A stretch of DNA of 64,000 nucleotides from CADEDH01 sp050330635 (GCA_050330635.1 JBHJNQ010000043.1:1-64000); one strand, 5' to 3'. Shown: positions 26,481 through 35,885, counted from the stretch's first letter. The notes: generated by a model from the sequence alone, not told the origin. Translations and numbers: made by a program.

Positions 26481-26865
26481 TGAAACGGCTACCCTGCGGC
26501 CAGCTCGGCGGTCCAGGGTGCGCGTGTACTGGGGTGAACGCCCCTCCGACACCACAAATCACCGTTTCCCGAGTTCACAGCCTTGTGTGGGTTGTGATTG
26601 GACTCGGTAGGGGAGTTGAACCCCCACGGTACGACAACGCCGCCGCTCGGTTTGGCTCATGCGGAGGGGCGCCGGGGCTGCACGTCCTGGCCGCTCGGCC
26701 GTGCCAGTCTGCCGGCGATAGGGGGACTGGCTATGATCCTTGGTTTCGCACTTCGGACGACACTCGACCGCTGCCGCACGCCGGAACCGCCCCCAAGCTC
26801 GAACACGGTCACCGTCCTGAGCTGACTGATCCACGGATTGTGAAGGGGGTCAGACCCCCGGGCCC
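26481..26865. other. non-coding stretch with a tRNA-like 3' arm
   Basis: No gene found. On the minus strand about 26,601-26,635 reads GTGGGGGTTCAACTCCCCTA, which looks like a T-arm (stem GGGGG/CCCCT, loop TTCAACT), followed by ACCGAGTCCA. No matching 5' acceptor strand or D/anticodon arms are visible upstream, so this is at most a 3' tRNA fragment, as left by site-specific integration, or coincidence. Confidence 0.3.
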
Positions 26866-28599
26866 TCAGCGCTCGAAGACGGTACGCCCGGCCAGAACGG
26901 TCCGAAGGACGCGGGTTTCGGCCAGTTCCTCGAGCGTGCAATCAACCGGGTCGCGATCGACGATGCACAGGTCGGCCCATCCTCCTGGGGTCACCGTGCC
27001 GATGCCCTCCCAGTCGAGCGTTCGGGCCGCGTCACGGGTCCACATGGCAAGTGCTGCCTGACGGCTGACGGCGTGGTCGGGGCTGTCGTTGCAGCGACCC
27101 GACCCCCAGAATTCGTGGGTCTGGGCCAGCACGAGGTTCTCCCACGGGTCTTTCGGGCCCCAGTCGGTGCCCAATCCGACGACCAGGCCGGCTCGCAGCA
27201 ATCGCTGCAGCGGCACCTGGTCCTGCCAGACCCAGGGCCCGATCCGCTCGCCGTAGAGGTCGCCCTTGGCTGCCGAGAATCCCATGCACGTCGTCAGCTT
27301 GAATCCATAGTCGGCATAGGCGCGGGCATGGGCCTCGGTGATGAGGATGGCGTGCTGGATCAACCAGTTGTCGCGCCGGACGGCCTCCTGCACCTTCGCC
27401 CTGTCATGGCGCCCCAGTTCGGTCAGCACGTCATCATGATCTCGATAGCCGGAGGTGACGAAGTTGGCCTGCATGCCGCGTTCGAGACAGATCTCGACGA
27501 AGGCCGAGAGCTTCTCCTGCGAGAGGAACGTCATTCCCGTGGTCGGTTCGCCGTAGGGGCCTTGATAGGGCTCGTGCATGCGGATGCCGCCGGGCCAGCA
27601 CGGACCGGCCTGGCCGAAGCTGACGCCGGAGAAGCGGAGAAGTTCGTCGCTTCGGCCGATGTCGGCCAGCAGCGACGCTGCGAACTCGAGATTGGCCCGG
27701 TACTGGTCGATGTCGAGGGGCTGCCAGGGAGGGTAGGCGAAACCTTCGCCCTCCATGGCGCACTGCACCCGAACGGTCAATCGCTCATCGGCTCGCAGGT
27801 CTCGGTAGGCCTGGATGTGGGCCGGGCTCATGTTGTGACCCTCGAAGATGGCGGTCACGCCTCTGGCGTTGTAGTCGGCCATCTCGGCGACCGTGGCGTC
27901 ATGCAGTTCCCAGCTTGCCGGCCCGGGCAAGTGTCCGCGCACCTGCACCCAGAACGGATCGAAGCAGTAGTAGTTGTTCACTGCGCCGCGCAGGATGCCG
28001 CTCAGACTGCCATCGTCGAGTCGGTCCAGGATGACATCGCAGACTCGATCAGGCACCGTGTCGGTGAGTCGGCAGCGTCGCAGGCCGACGGTGTTGAAGG
28101 CGCACACGTTCGGCGTGCGGGGAGCCCAGGCCTCGATGTGCACCGGATGGTCGGTCGTGGCCTGGTCGAGCACGAGCCGGTTCGGCAGAACTCGCTCCTC
28201 GAGATCGAGGAACGAACGGCGGACGTAGTAGTGCGCCTCGCCGACCGGGGTGGTGACGATCCAGTCGCCTGGCGGGGTCACGGCGGCCTTGGCCCGGATG
28301 CGTTCGACGATCTCGCGATGGTTGCGGCAATCACTGATGTCGAGCACCGCCCGTTGGCGGGCGCCGAAGTGCAGCACGTGCGGGTGGGTGTCGATGAGGC
28401 CGGGCAACACCGTCGCGCGGTACAGGTCGGCCACCACCGCTTCCGGCCCGGCGAGGGCTGCCATTTCCGAACGGCTGCCCAGTCCGGCCACGCGCCCGTC
28501 CTCGTCGATGACCAGCGCTTCGGCGGGAGGCGTCACACCGTCCTGGGGGAGGACCGTCCCGCCCACGAGTAGTTGTCGAGACCCGGTCGCTCCCGCCAC
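26866..28599 (-). CDS. YtcJ-like amidohydrolase (Amidohydro_3)
   Basis: 577 residues. The metal motif is VLPGLIDTHPHVLHFG, with later ligands in AIFEGHNMSPAHIQ, WLIQHAILITEAHARAYAD and VGLGTDWGPKDPWENL. C-terminal GWADLCIVDRDPVDC and VLAGRTVFER are typical of the family, which hydrolyses amides, lactams or imides. Starts at a GTG behind AGGA, just upstream of and probably co-transcribed after the HpaB-type gene (14 bp gap). Substrate unknown; context suggests an aromatic or heterocyclic compound. Confidence 0.88.
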   Translation of the reverse strand: MAGATGSRQLLVGGTVLPQDGVTPPAEALVIDEDGRVAGLGSRSEMAALAGPEAVVADLYRATVLPGLIDTHPHVLHFGARQRAVLDISDCRNHREIVERIRAKAAVTPPGDWIVTTPVGEAHYYVRRSFLDLEERVLPNRLVLDQATTDHPVHIEAWAPRTPNVCAFNTVGLRRCRLTDTVPDRVCDVILDRLDDGSLSGILRGAVNNYYCFDPFWVQVRGHLPGPASWELHDATVAEMADYNARGVTAIFEGHNMSPAHIQAYRDLRADERLTVRVQCAMEGEGFAYPPWQPLDIDQYRANLEFAASLLADIGRSDELLRFSGVSFGQAGPCWPGGIRMHEPYQGPYGEPTTGMTFLSQEKLSAFVEICLERGMQANFVTSGYRDHDDVLTELGRHDRAKVQEAVRRDNWLIQHAILITEAHARAYADYGFKLTTCMGFSAAKGDLYGERIGPWVWQDQVPLQRLLRAGLVVGLGTDWGPKDPWENLVLAQTHEFWGSGRCNDSPDHAVSRQAALAMWTRDAARTLDWEGIGTVTPGGWADLCIVDRDPVDCTLEELAETRVLRTVLAGRTVFER

Positions 28600-28612
28600 G
28601 GTTGTCCTGCTT

Positions 28613-30178
28613 TCAGCGGCGCTCGGCCGGGTAGGTGCCGCCGAGGACCCCAGGCTCGGGCCGTTTGGCCCCGGTGCTGTCGCTGGCGTCGACGGGGGAG
28701 TGGGGAAGGTCGAGATCGTCGATGTCGCCATCCTGGTCACGTCGTCCCCGGGCGCGGTCGACGGTGTCGAACAGGGCGTCCTTGTAGGGGAAGCCGAGGT
28801 ACCAGCCGGCCCAGTTACGGACCGGGTCACCCGAGTAGAACTTCGCGTACTGCAGCATCCGAGATCCGAAGGCGTCGCCCGTCGCGTCCCACGCCAACTT
28901 GAACAGACCGATGCGTTCTTCGGCCGAGACCCCCGGACGACCCTTGACGTAGGTGTCGAGGTAGGGCCGGAGTTCGTCGCTGGCGAGGTCGGCCTCGGTC
29001 GGGGCGTAGAAGAAACCGCCGGCGGCCAGCGTCTGGATCACCTCGACCAGGCGGGGGTAGACCCGCGGGGCCCGAAGATGGGCCGCTGCGAGGTACGGCT
29101 GATGGACGGACCACACCCCGTTCTCGCCCGGCTTGGCCAGCGCTTCGGCCCCGTGGAACGCGGCCCGGAACGTCTCGAGCTCGATCAGCAGCTCGCCGAG
29201 CTTCTCCTGGATGTGCAGGAAGCCAGAGATGCCGACGGCATCGGCGAGGCGCATCGCCAGCCCGGAGAAGAACTCGAGGTTCGAGAGCATCCGAGCCGAG
29301 GTCTGAACCGCAACGGTCCCATCTCTCGGCCGCAGCTGATTCACGACGTCGCGTGCAGCCGCCCCGCCGCCGTCGATGAACACCCGGTCCCACGGGACCA
29401 GCACGTCGTTGAAGATGGCGATGCAGTCCATCTCCTCGAACCGCGACGACAGGGGATGGTCGAAACGACTTCGTCCCGAAGGGGCGAAGACCTCGCGGCA
29501 CACGAACCGCAATCCCGGAGAGTTGGTGGGGATGCCGAAGCCGACGGCGTAGGCCTCGTCCCCGACAGGAATGCCGCCAAAGGGCCAGGCCATGACCTCC
29601 TCGCAGAGTGGCGCCATGGTGCCGAGCATCTTGGCGCCGCGAACCACGATGCCCTCCGACGTGTGGCGCACACGACCGAGGTGGGTGAAGGGGTCCTCCT
29701 GCTGGGCCGAGGTCCGCGACCGGTCGACCTGGGGGTTGACGAGCATGTGGGTCAGGAATAGGTCATTGTTGCGGATGTGTTGGTGGTACGCCACGATGTT
29801 GTCGCCGAAGGCTTCGGAGCCGCCGGTCGCGAACAGGGCCGAGATCAGCGAGAAGTCGGTGAGGATGGCGTTCATGAAATCCGGTGCCCGGCCCATGAAG
29901 CCGAAGGAATGGTCGGTACGAAGCTTGTAGAGCTGGCGTCGGCGGACCAGGTCTTCCTTGGTGCGAGGGATAACGAACCCCGACGAGTAGCCGTCGGTGA
30001 TGGCGATGTCGCGGTGACGCGGATCGTGCTGAAGATCGTACTGCTCCATGATCGAGCGCAACGTGCCGGCGAACGCCGGCTCGGTCGTGACATCGTCGAC
30101 GCGCTGTCCCGCCAGCCACACCTCCGGCTGACATCGCTTCAGGTTCTCCAGATACTCTTCGCCGGTCCGGGCACCCAT
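28613..30178 (-). CDS. HpaB-type FADH2-dependent 4-hydroxyphenylacetate 3-monooxygenase family protein
   Basis: 521 residues, the family length. N-terminal RTGEEYLENLKRCQPEVWLA, substrate loop DHSFGFMGRAPDF, flavin-site HTSEGIVVRGAKMLGTMAPL, and FEEMDCIAIFNDVLVPWDRV are diagnostic of the HpaB/TftD/HadA group. It ortho-hydroxylates or dehalogenates phenols with reduced flavin from a separate reductase; none is seen adjacent, though a flavodoxin-type gene lies elsewhere. Divergent from an extradiol dioxygenase with a 76-bp shared promoter region. Confidence 0.92.
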   Translation of the reverse strand: MGARTGEEYLENLKRCQPEVWLAGQRVDDVTTEPAFAGTLRSIMEQYDLQHDPRHRDIAITDGYSSGFVIPRTKEDLVRRRQLYKLRTDHSFGFMGRAPDFMNAILTDFSLISALFATGGSEAFGDNIVAYHQHIRNNDLFLTHMLVNPQVDRSRTSAQQEDPFTHLGRVRHTSEGIVVRGAKMLGTMAPLCEEVMAWPFGGIPVGDEAYAVGFGIPTNSPGLRFVCREVFAPSGRSRFDHPLSSRFEEMDCIAIFNDVLVPWDRVFIDGGGAAARDVVNQLRPRDGTVAVQTSARMLSNLEFFSGLAMRLADAVGISGFLHIQEKLGELLIELETFRAAFHGAEALAKPGENGVWSVHQPYLAAAHLRAPRVYPRLVEVIQTLAAGGFFYAPTEADLASDELRPYLDTYVKGRPGVSAEERIGLFKLAWDATGDAFGSRMLQYAKFYSGDPVRNWAGWYLGFPYKDALFDTVDRARGRRDQDGDIDDLDLPHSPVDASDSTGAKRPEPGVLGGTYPAERR

Positions 30179-30254
30179 CCTCGTACCGTAGTCTCGCCAG
30201 GGACCGAGACAAGAAAGACGAAGGCGGACACGGCGCCGCCGAGCGGAGGACGAC

Positions 30255-31223
30255 ATGGCTGTTCAGGGACTTGCCTACCTGGTGTCCGATGTAGCCGAGC
30301 CCGAAGCGTGGCGTCGGTTCGTCGAGAAGATCCTCGGCGCCCAGATCGACGAGGTCGACGGCGGACTTGCGGTACGGCTCGACGAGCGAGCCGTGCGGCT
30401 CTTCCTGCGCCCCGGTGCGACCGACGGCCCTGTCGTGGTCGGCTGGGAGGTCACCACCGAGGCCGCGGCCCGGCAGCTCGTGGCCCAAGCGGGCGTCGAG
30501 GCCGTGGAGGGCTCGCCAGCCGAGGCGGCCCGGCGAGGTGTCACTGGTTTCGTTGTCCTGGAGGACCCGGCCGGCAACTTCATCGAGCTGTGCTGGGGCC
30601 CGATCGAGGCGGACACACCGTTCGTCGGGGCGAGGCCTCACGGTGGTTTCCGTACCGGGGTGCTCGGTTTGGGCCACGTCGTGTGGTCGATGCCGAGTGC
30701 CGACGCCGCGATCGCCTTCTATCAAGAGGTGCTGGGCTTCCTGCCAAGCGACTACGTGAGCGTGCCGGGGCGACTGCACTTCTTCCATGCCAACCCCCGG
30801 CACCACAGCGTCGCGCTCGGCGAGCTTGGCTTCACCGGTCTCCACCATCTGATGGTGGAGGTCCTGGACTTCGACGATCTGGGCCGAGCTTACGACGCTG
30901 CCATCGAGAACGATTGGCAGATCATCTCCAGCCTCGGTCGTCACTCGAACGACCATGTCACGTCGTTCTATGTGCGTACCCCGTCGAACTGGGCGGTCGA
31001 AATCGGCTGGGGCGGCTTGCTGATCCTGGACGAGGATGCCTGGGAAGTTCGCGAGCTCGTGGAGGGACCGAGCCTCTGGGGCCACGAGCGCACCTGGGTC
31101 GGTGAGGAGATGAAAGTCCGCCAGCGCGAGTTGCGGCATGCCGCGGCCGCTCAGAACCTACGAGCCCCGTTGCACGTCCCCGCGGGCACGCCGCTCGACG
31201 TGGAGGGTCTCCCCGCGAGCTGA
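30255..31223 (+). CDS. type I extradiol (BphC-like) ring-cleavage dioxygenase
   Basis: 322 residues, two vicinal-oxygen-chelate modules. The C-terminal module has the Fe(II) ligands at VLGLGHVVWSM (His), FTGLHHLMVEV (His) and NWAVEIGWGG (Glu), plus catalytic-region HSNDHVTSFYV. Starts at ATG after GGAGGA. It would open the catechol ring produced by the divergent hydroxylase. The pair with the amidohydrolase reads as part of an aromatic degradation route; other ring-cleavage steps are not in the window. Confidence 0.92.
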   Translation: MAVQGLAYLVSDVAEPEAWRRFVEKILGAQIDEVDGGLAVRLDERAVRLFLRPGATDGPVVVGWEVTTEAAARQLVAQAGVEAVEGSPAEAARRGVTGFVVLEDPAGNFIELCWGPIEADTPFVGARPHGGFRTGVLGLGHVVWSMPSADAAIAFYQEVLGFLPSDYVSVPGRLHFFHANPRHHSVALGELGFTGLHHLMVEVLDFDDLGRAYDAAIENDWQIISSLGRHSNDHVTSFYVRTPSNWAVEIGWGGLLILDEDAWEVRELVEGPSLWGHERTWVGEEMKVRQRELRHAAAAQNLRAPLHVPAGTPLDVEGLPAS

Positions 31224-31400
31224 GTCACGCGGGGCGAAACCGGGTGGCCGGTCGACGACCCGGGCTCGGCGACCGCGATCCAGGCGACCGGCGCGCCACA
31301 CGTGAGCGTCCGCCAAAGGTTCTACATCAAACGCTGCGTCAAACGCGGGCCTTGTTCGATGGGTGGATCCTGTGGGGCTGGGAAATCCCGTCGCCGCAGG

Positions 31401-31560
31401 TTATGCGGCGTTTCGGTACCCGTGGATGAGGCCGTCGCATCGGGTGGTTCGGAGCGCCGTGACGGTCGCCGGCAGAGTGCGCGGGGGGTTCGCGTTCGGG
31501 GTCGGCGGTTGTTGCTCGAGTGACCGGTGTGGCCGGTGGGTGTTGTAGGGCCATGACAAT
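31401..31560 (-). mobile_element. integrase-core transposase, C-terminal end
   Basis: The minus strand reads YNTHRPHRSLEQQPPTPNA, then LRTTRCDGLIHGYRNAA and TAA. This is the end of the same rve transposase as at 16.4 kb, and both are followed by the same outer flank (CCTGCGGCGACGG). The rest of that transposase may be the N-terminal piece at 32.4-32.7 kb, with IS110 lying between. Confidence 0.7.
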
Positions 31561-31689
31561 GGCATCGGGCGCTTCGGTCTCGGGCGATAACGTTCGTTCT
31601 CACCGGGTCCGGGGTTTCCTGGGAGAACAATGGTTGGGCAGGCCGAGACTTTCACTATGGGCTTCGAGCCCGCTGTTGTAGTTGGCCGG

Positions 31690-32400
31690 CGCCAGCCAAG
31701 ACCGACCACCTCGACGCCCGCACTCGTGCCCAGCTTCTGGGCACGGGGTTCTTCCCTGAGGTGTGGCTGGGTTCGGAGCAGAAGCGTCTGGCCCGCCGCC
31801 GGATGAGCCGCCGAGCGCTGCTCGTGCGTGAGCGCACGGGACTGAAGAACCAGATCCACGCTGTGCTGCACCGCAATCTGGTTGAGCGACCGCGTGCGTC
31901 GGACCTGTTCGGGGTCAAGGGGTTGCGCTGGCTCGATGGTGTCGAGCTGCCCGATGACGAGCGAGAGACAGTGTCGTCGTGCCTTCGCCAGCTCCAGTTC
32001 TTGGGCGAAGAGCTCGAGCGTCTCGACCAGATCATCAAAAGAGCCACCCTCCAGGACCGCTCGATTCAGCTCCTGCTCACCGTGCCGGGAGTCAACCTCA
32101 CCACCGCGTCGGCTTTCATGACCGCGGTCGGCGACATCGGCCGCTTCGAGAGCCCGAGCCAGCTCCTGAGCTACCTGGGTCTCGACCCAAAGGTCCACCA
32201 GTCCGGCACCGCTCCTGCTCACCACGGTCCATCTCCGAGCAGGGGTACGCGGGAGCACGCTGGGCCCTGGTCGAGTCGGCCTGGGTGGTCGCTCGGGCTC
32301 CCGGACCGCTGCGCGCCTTCGCCGAGCGGATCCGGGCTCGGCGCGGCACCGCCATGGTGGCGAGGAATCGGTACAGAAGGCGATACACGAGGCTTCAGCA
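31690..32400 (+). pseudogene. IS110-family transposase, truncated and frameshifted
   Basis: TDHLDARTRAQLL (the K/TDxxDA active-site motif) opens the fragment, followed by VRERTGLKNQIHAVLHRNLV, LLLTVPGVNLTTASAFMTAV and LLSYLGLDPKVHQSG. At about 32,225 the frame shifts and continues ISEQGYAGARWALVESAW, PLRAFAERIRARRG. Both ends are missing. Nested between two integrase-core IS pieces. Confidence 0.8.
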
Positions 32401-32698
32401 TCGGCTGGCGTTGTCGCAGGTCAACATCCACGACCGACTACTCTGCACCCACCAGGCTGCGGCGATGGCGCCGAGCGGGGTCCGATCGTCGTCATGGATG
32501 GATGGTCGCTCGGCCTGGTGGCGCAGGACTGTGATCTGGTGTCGGACCACGATGATCACGAGATCCTTGGGACGGCCTGAGCGCACCGCGAGACGTGCCA
32601 GCGAGCTGAGAAATCGGTAGAGAATGCGAAACACAAGGCGTCAGGATGGCGGGCATCGGCGCTGGTCAGGGGGCACGAGAGGATTTCGGGCACCCACA
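32400..32698 (-). mobile_element. integrase-core IS, N-terminal end with terminal repeat
   Basis: MFRILYRFLSSLARLAVRSG, RPKDLVIIVVRHQITVLRHQ is the transposase N-terminus, truncated after about 70 residues. The outer terminal repeat reads TGTGGGTGCCCGAAAT inward from base 32,698 and matches ends at 34,062, 56,722 and 58,474. Confidence 0.65.
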
Positions 32699-32830
32699 GC
32701 TTCATCGAGCTTCAGACGGAAGGCTCCGTCGACTGACAGTGAGCCGCCGGCTCGCCTGGCTCCGGTGATCCGCCGCCGGGCGGTGTATGCGAGAATGAGC
32801 TACATACCGAACGCGGCATGGGGGTGCAAC

Positions 32831-33985
32831 ATGAGTCAAGCGATCGACGATGTGCTCAATCAGGCGGTTGACCGGGGTGCGGTTCCCAACGTGGTGGCCG
32901 TCGCAGCCGACCGTTCCGGGGTGACCTACCGCGGTGCGGCCGGGGCGATCGCACCAGGCGACGACCGAACGGTCGACGCGGATACCGAGTACCGCATTAT
33001 GTCGATGACGAAGATGATCGTCACGGCAGCAGCGCTCCAACAGCGCGACGCCGGCCGACTCGACTTCGATGCGCCCGTTGCCGATTACTACCCACCGTTC
33101 GCCGACACGCAGGTGCTCACCGGGTTCGACGGCGAGGAGCCGACCTATCGAGCTCCGGCAAGCCCCGCCACGGTCCGCCACCTGGTCACGCACACGTCCG
33201 GGCTGGGGTACTGGTTCTGGAACGAGGATCTGGCGCGCTGGCAGGTGGCCACCCGCAACCCGGGCGTGCTCGCCGGGACCGCCGACTTCCTCGAGGCGCC
33301 GATGACCTTCGACCCCGGAAGCGACTTCCAGTACGGCATCAACACCGACCTGCTCGGGCGCTGCGTCGCCGCTGCCGCCGGCGCCGAGCTCGACGAGGTG
33401 CTGGCGGCAGCCATCTTCGAGCCGCTCGGGATGAGCGATACGACATACCACCTCGGCGACGAGCAGCGGAGCCGCCTCACGCCCGTGCACGCGAAGGACG
33501 AGACCGGATCATGGATCGCCACCGACGTCGACTACGCACAGCGGCCGCAGCTGATCCCCGGTGGGCACGGCCTGTACTCCACCGCCAACGACTACCTGAA
33601 GTTCCAGCGCGCGCTGCTCGGCGGTGGTGAGTTCGACGGTGCCCGCATCCTGTCGAGCGACACCGTCGACGAAGCGTTCAGCAACCAGATCGGCGAGATC
33701 GACTTCCCGGCCGCCATCCCGACAGCCGATCCGGCGTCGTCGGCCGACTTCGACGCCGGACCGGGACACAAGTGGGGCTGGGGTCTGCTGCTCAACAGCG
33801 ACGACATCCCCGGCCGTCGACGGGCTGGCAGCGGAGCCTGGGCGGGACTTTGCAACACCCACTTCTGGGTCGATCGTTCGACGGGGATCACCGGCGCCAT
33901 CTACAGCCAGACCCTGCCGTTCGTGGCGCCCGAGGTGTACCAGGTCTACCTCGAGTTCGAGACGGCGTTGTACTCCGCGCTCTGA
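32831..33985 (+). CDS. serine hydrolase, beta-lactamase/esterase class C fold
   Basis: 384 residues. The catalytic SxxK is SMTK (YRIMSMTKMIVTAAALQQ), the tyrosine motif is YGIN, and the region near GSGAWAGLCNTHFWVDR takes the place of the KTG box. This pattern matches EstB-like family VIII esterases and D-aminopeptidase-type proteins more than true resistance enzymes. No signal peptide, so cytosolic. ATG (MSQAIDDVLNQA) was chosen as the natural N-terminus. Lies between IS copies without operon partners. Confidence 0.88.
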   Translation: MSQAIDDVLNQAVDRGAVPNVVAVAADRSGVTYRGAAGAIAPGDDRTVDADTEYRIMSMTKMIVTAAALQQRDAGRLDFDAPVADYYPPFADTQVLTGFDGEEPTYRAPASPATVRHLVTHTSGLGYWFWNEDLARWQVATRNPGVLAGTADFLEAPMTFDPGSDFQYGINTDLLGRCVAAAAGAELDEVLAAAIFEPLGMSDTTYHLGDEQRSRLTPVHAKDETGSWIATDVDYAQRPQLIPGGHGLYSTANDYLKFQRALLGGGEFDGARILSSDTVDEAFSNQIGEIDFPAAIPTADPASSADFDAGPGHKWGWGLLLNSDDIPGRRRAGSGAWAGLCNTHFWVDRSTGITGAIYSQTLPFVAPEVYQVYLEFETALYSAL

Positions 33986-34061
33986 GTGACGGGCCTCGAG
34001 ACTGGGTGCTCGACGGCTAGTTCGAGGTGCGTCCGAGAACGTACGAGTGCCCCTGAACGCC

Positions 34062-35040
34062 TGTGGGTGCCGAATAACCGGTCGTGGCTGGTCAGGCGGC
34101 ATTTCGGTACTCGTTGATGAGGCCGTTGCAGCGGGCTGATCTCACGACCTTGACGAGAGGGCCGGGCGGCTGCGTAGCGTCGCCTTGGGCGGGTGGTCGT
34201 TGGCCGAGGGGTCGGTGTGGCCGGTGGTGGTTGTAGTGGTCGATGTAGTCGGTGGCGAGGCGTTCGAGTTGGCGCCGGTTCCAGATGAGTGTTCGGTCGA
34301 GGAGCTCTCGGCGCAGGGTCTCGATCCAGCGTTCGGCGAAGGCGTTCGCCACGGGCGTGCGGATCGGGGTGCCGAGGATCTTCATGTGTTCGGTGCGGAA
34401 GATCTCGTCGAACGCGTCGATGAACTGGCTGCGATCTCGCACGAGCGCGCGTGCGCTGGCCACCAGCTGTTCGCCGTGGCGTAGGAAGAGGTTGCGTGCG
34501 GCTTGGGTCGTCCACGCCCCCGTGGGGTGTTCGGGATCCCGCCCAGGTAGATGGTGTGGGTGGGGATGTCGATGAAGAACAGGAGGTAGAAGCGGCGGAG
34601 GGTGACGGTGCGATGGTGGCGAAGTCATTAGGCGACGGCGGCTTAGGAGCGTAGGAACGCCGACAGGTCACGGATGCGCGTTCGGGTACGGGGTCGATAC
34701 CGGCGTGCTTGAGGACCCGCCAGATCGTGGAGCCCGCGATGGTGTGGCGGAGGCCGACCAGTTCGCCGTGGATGCGGCGGTAGCCCCACGTCGGGTTCTC
34801 GGCCGCAAGGCGAAGGACCAGGTCGCGAAGCGCCGCCGGGGTCGGGCGGTCGCCCTGGTGGCCGACTCGGTTGGGTCCAGTGCCGAGCTACGCGCCGGCG
34901 GTGCCAGCGAAGCAGGGTACCTGGGGTGACGAGCCAGCCCTGGCGCCGGGGCCGGGGGAGTGCGGCTGCGATCGCGCCGAGCAGGCTGCGGTCGCCATCA
35001 GTCAGGTCGGGCCGGTCGATCCGGCGTCGCAACACGGCGG
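34062..35040 (-). mobile_element. integrase-core (rve/DDE) insertion sequence, nearly full length but frameshifted
   Basis: The N-terminal half (DRPDLTDGDRSLLGAIAAAL, PGTLLRWHRRRVARHW) and the catalytic half (ALVRDRSQFIDAFDEIFRTE, PVANAFAERWIETLRREL, YIDHYNHHRPHRPLGQRPP, RCNGLINEYRNAA) are in different frames, with shifts near 34.6-34.7 kb and a missing Gly in RDRGSQF. An end matching the shared terminal repeat (TGTGGGTGCCGAAT) lies at 34,062. Best copy of the family that supplies fragments throughout the window. Confidence 0.75.
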
Positions 35041-35097
35041 GCCACTCTGGTCACGGGGTGCTGTCCCATATCGCTGCTCGTCGTGCGATCTCGCGGG

Positions 35098-35478
35098 TCA
35101 GGCCTGGTAGACGCGCACCCCGCTGGCGTGGGCGGCGAGGGCGTTGAGGTCTTTCGGGTCGCTGGTCAACACCGCACCCCCGGGTTCGGCGAAAGCGACG
35201 ACGATGGCGTCGACCGCGGCGCCTTGACGGGCGAGGGCTCGGAGGGCGCCGGCGCGGCGGGCGAGGTGTTGGGGGAGGTTCTCGACGATGTCGCAGGTCC
35301 TGAGGAACCGGTTGATGTTGGCGTCGTTGCGTTGACGGCCGGTGATCGTTTCGGTGAGCACGACCGACGGGACCAACGGGGGCCACAGTCCTTCGGCCTT
35401 GAACGCGGCGATCATCGCTCCAGCGTCAGGGCGGCGACGGGCCAGGCGGCTCACGCCACCGGAATCGAGGACCAGCAC
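35098..35478 (-). CDS. PIN-domain toxin
   Basis: 126 residues: MLVLDSGGVSRLARRR, VPSVVLTETITGRQRND, GAAVDAIVVAFAE and GGAVLTSDPKDLNALA carry the four acidic positions of PIN RNases. Four bases separate it from the upstream antitoxin gene. Confidence 0.85.
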   Translation of the reverse strand: MLVLDSGGVSRLARRRPDAGAMIAAFKAEGLWPPLVPSVVLTETITGRQRNDANINRFLRTCDIVENLPQHLARRAGALRALARQGAAVDAIVVAFAEPGGAVLTSDPKDLNALAAHASGVRVYQA

Positions 35479-35481
35479 CGT

Positions 35482-35730
35482 TCAGCGGCCAGCGGCTGTG
35501 GTGTCGTTGTTGATGCGTTGCGCGAGTTTGGTCGCCTTGGCGATCGCGGCTTGCGACGGTGCGCCGACTTCGTCGATGAGTTCGGCGAGGTAGCGGTCGG
35601 TCTCTTCGAGCAGGGCTTGGCGACGCAGCTCTGCGCGGACGGCGTCCTGGAGTAGTTCCGACGGGGACAGTTCTCGATCCTTCACGGCGGCGTAGAGTTC
35701 GTCGGGAAGGTACACCTGCATCCTGGGCAT
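35482..35730 (-). CDS. ribbon-helix-helix antitoxin of PIN toxin
   Basis: 82 residues. PRMQVYLPDELYAAVKDREL, SPSELLQDAVRAELRR is a RHH motif; the C-terminal helix would bind the toxin. The ATG is preceded by TATAGT at 6 bases, so a leaderless transcript is likely; a weak AGG also precedes it. Confidence 0.82.
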   Translation of the reverse strand: MPRMQVYLPDELYAAVKDRELSPSELLQDAVRAELRRQALLEETDRYLAELIDEVGAPSQAAIAKATKLAQRINNDTTAAGR

Positions 35731-35857
35731 ACGCCTACTATACATACTTCCTCGTCGGCGGCGGCCAAGGGTTCAGTATGTCGCTTTGCTGAGATGTGAA
35801 TCACTCTGTCGCGGCGTGTTCGGGGCGCGCGGGGGTGTGGAGGCGGTAGCCCCCGCT

Positions 35858-35872
35858 CGGGGCGGAGCCCCG
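35858..35872. other. GC hairpin in the non-coding end of an IS110 element
   Basis: CGGGGC-GGA-GCCCCG is an exact stem-loop 14-28 bases past the IS110 transposase stop. The same hairpin stands at the matching place of the second copy (54,014-54,030). IS110 elements carry a structured guide (bridge) RNA in a non-coding end; this is a candidate part of it, or simply a terminator. Confidence 0.4.
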
Positions 35873-35885
35873 AAGTCGGTGTTGG

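Noticed and set aside
27073..29761. Large plus-strand frames across the amidohydrolase and HpaB-type genes
   Set aside because: Antisense shadows; all recognisable enzyme motifs are on the minus strand.
32831..33985. Beta-lactamase-fold gene as an antibiotic resistance determinant
   Set aside because: It has SxxK and YxN but no signal peptide and no recognisable KTG box, which fits cytosolic esterases better than exported beta-lactamases.
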